From: Gottschalkia purinilytica
GTDB lineage: Bacteria; Bacillota; Clostridia; Tissierellales; Gottschalkiaceae
DNA: 64,000 bases
NCBI RefSeq assembly: GCF_001190785.1
Contig: NZ_LGSS01000001.1
Coordinates: 248,001-312,000, forward strand
Direction: 5' to 3'
A program made the translations under genes and the position numbers. Below the pieces are notes generated by a model, which ran no database searches, had not been told where the DNA came from, and was given only the letters and a program-made list of their open reading frames with translations. This document shows positions 63,819-64,000 of this stretch, in pieces; the first letter of the stretch is position 1, and each line of letters starts with the position of its first letter.

Positions 63819-64000
63819 TCACCTCTTATGAGAAGATAAAGTACTGAAATATTTTATTAAGTTATTTATTTCATCAATAACAGTTTCATTTTTTTCTTTT
63901 AGAATGTGTTTTTTTAATATTTTGGTTCCCTCATCTAAATCAATTTTTAATAATGCCCAAGCTGCATACTCTCTTATCATACTACTATCATCTTTCAATC
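63819..64000 (-). CDS. HEAT-repeat protein, C-terminal part
   Basis: The frame enters from the right edge and ends with a TGA overlapping the upstream region of the DUF503 gene. The visible 60 residues (LKDDSSMIREYAAWALLKID then LDEGTKILKKHILKEKNETV and IDEINNLIKYFSTLSSHKR) carry the 'REYAAWAL..I' pattern of PBS-lyase/HEAT-like repeats. The N-terminus lies outside the window. Its tight spacing to DUF503 and nth suggests a common transcript. Confidence 0.7.
   Translation of the reverse strand, partial: LKDDSSMIREYAAWALLKIDLDEGTKILKKHILKEKNETVIDEINNLIKYFSTLSSHKR

Overview
The window is AT-rich Firmicute DNA from a spore-forming, amino-acid-fermenting anaerobe, most likely of the Clostridia (Peptostreptococcaceae-like). 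Support comes from alpha/beta-type SASP and CotF-like spore genes, a complete selenoprotein glycine reductase operon behind a tandem glycine riboswitch, a C. difficile-like tmRNA tag (ADDNYALAA), and strong GGAGG ribosome binding sites. Family placement is inference; no species is claimed.

Layout. Positions 1-22100 are a loosely packed accessory region: an EcsC-like protein, a hemolysin III-type membrane protein, two GNAT acetyltransferases, a SAM methyltransferase, a Cys-rich repeat protein, a YjcQ-like protein, a 4-oxalocrotonate tautomerase, a SASP, a MoxR ATPase + vWA pair (RavA/ViaA-like), a decayed IS200, a secreted protein with a 45-aa membrane partner, a decaying TPR/peptidoglycan-binding gene, guanine deaminase, two spore-coat genes, small membrane proteins and a phosphoribosyltransferase. 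It ends in a small element with a frameshifted large serine recombinase abutting the 3' end of ssrA. A near-copy of the ssrA-end core, preceded by a second recombinase tail, lies 3.1 kb to the left and suggests a tandem integration array.

Positions 22110-43000 are core genome, nearly all on the minus strand: ssrA, smpB, rnr, ddl, murF, an alpha/beta hydrolase, secG, the glycolytic operon cggR-gap-pgk-tpiA-gpmI-eno with a recognisable promoter and candidate CggR operator, and a four-gene BMP-type nucleoside ABC transporter.

Positions 43000-51480 hold the glycine reductase operon in transcription order promoter - tandem glycine riboswitch - grdX - trxB - trxA - grdE - grdA - grdB - grdC - grdD - terminator. 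grdA and grdB each carry one in-frame UGA that should be read as selenocysteine. The thioredoxin pair feeds electrons to the reductase, which turns glycine into acetyl phosphate and ammonia.

Positions 51640-64000 continue on the minus strand: Na/Pi cotransporter, trmL, a CheX-like protein, a HAD phosphatase, a B12/iron-type ABC permease and binding protein without an adjacent ATPase, a lipase-like hydrolase, a VanW/G5 protein, an FtsA-like ATPase with an unusual C-terminal extension, nth, a DUF503 protein and a partial HEAT-repeat gene.

Most unusual points: the tandem ssrA-end array, in which a recombinase C-terminus is written on the antisense strand of tmRNA; three genes whose best-supported start codon is AUU or AUA; the Cys-rich repeat protein; a hairpin-dense small ORF at 6602; and the beta-grasp-like tail on the FtsA homologue.
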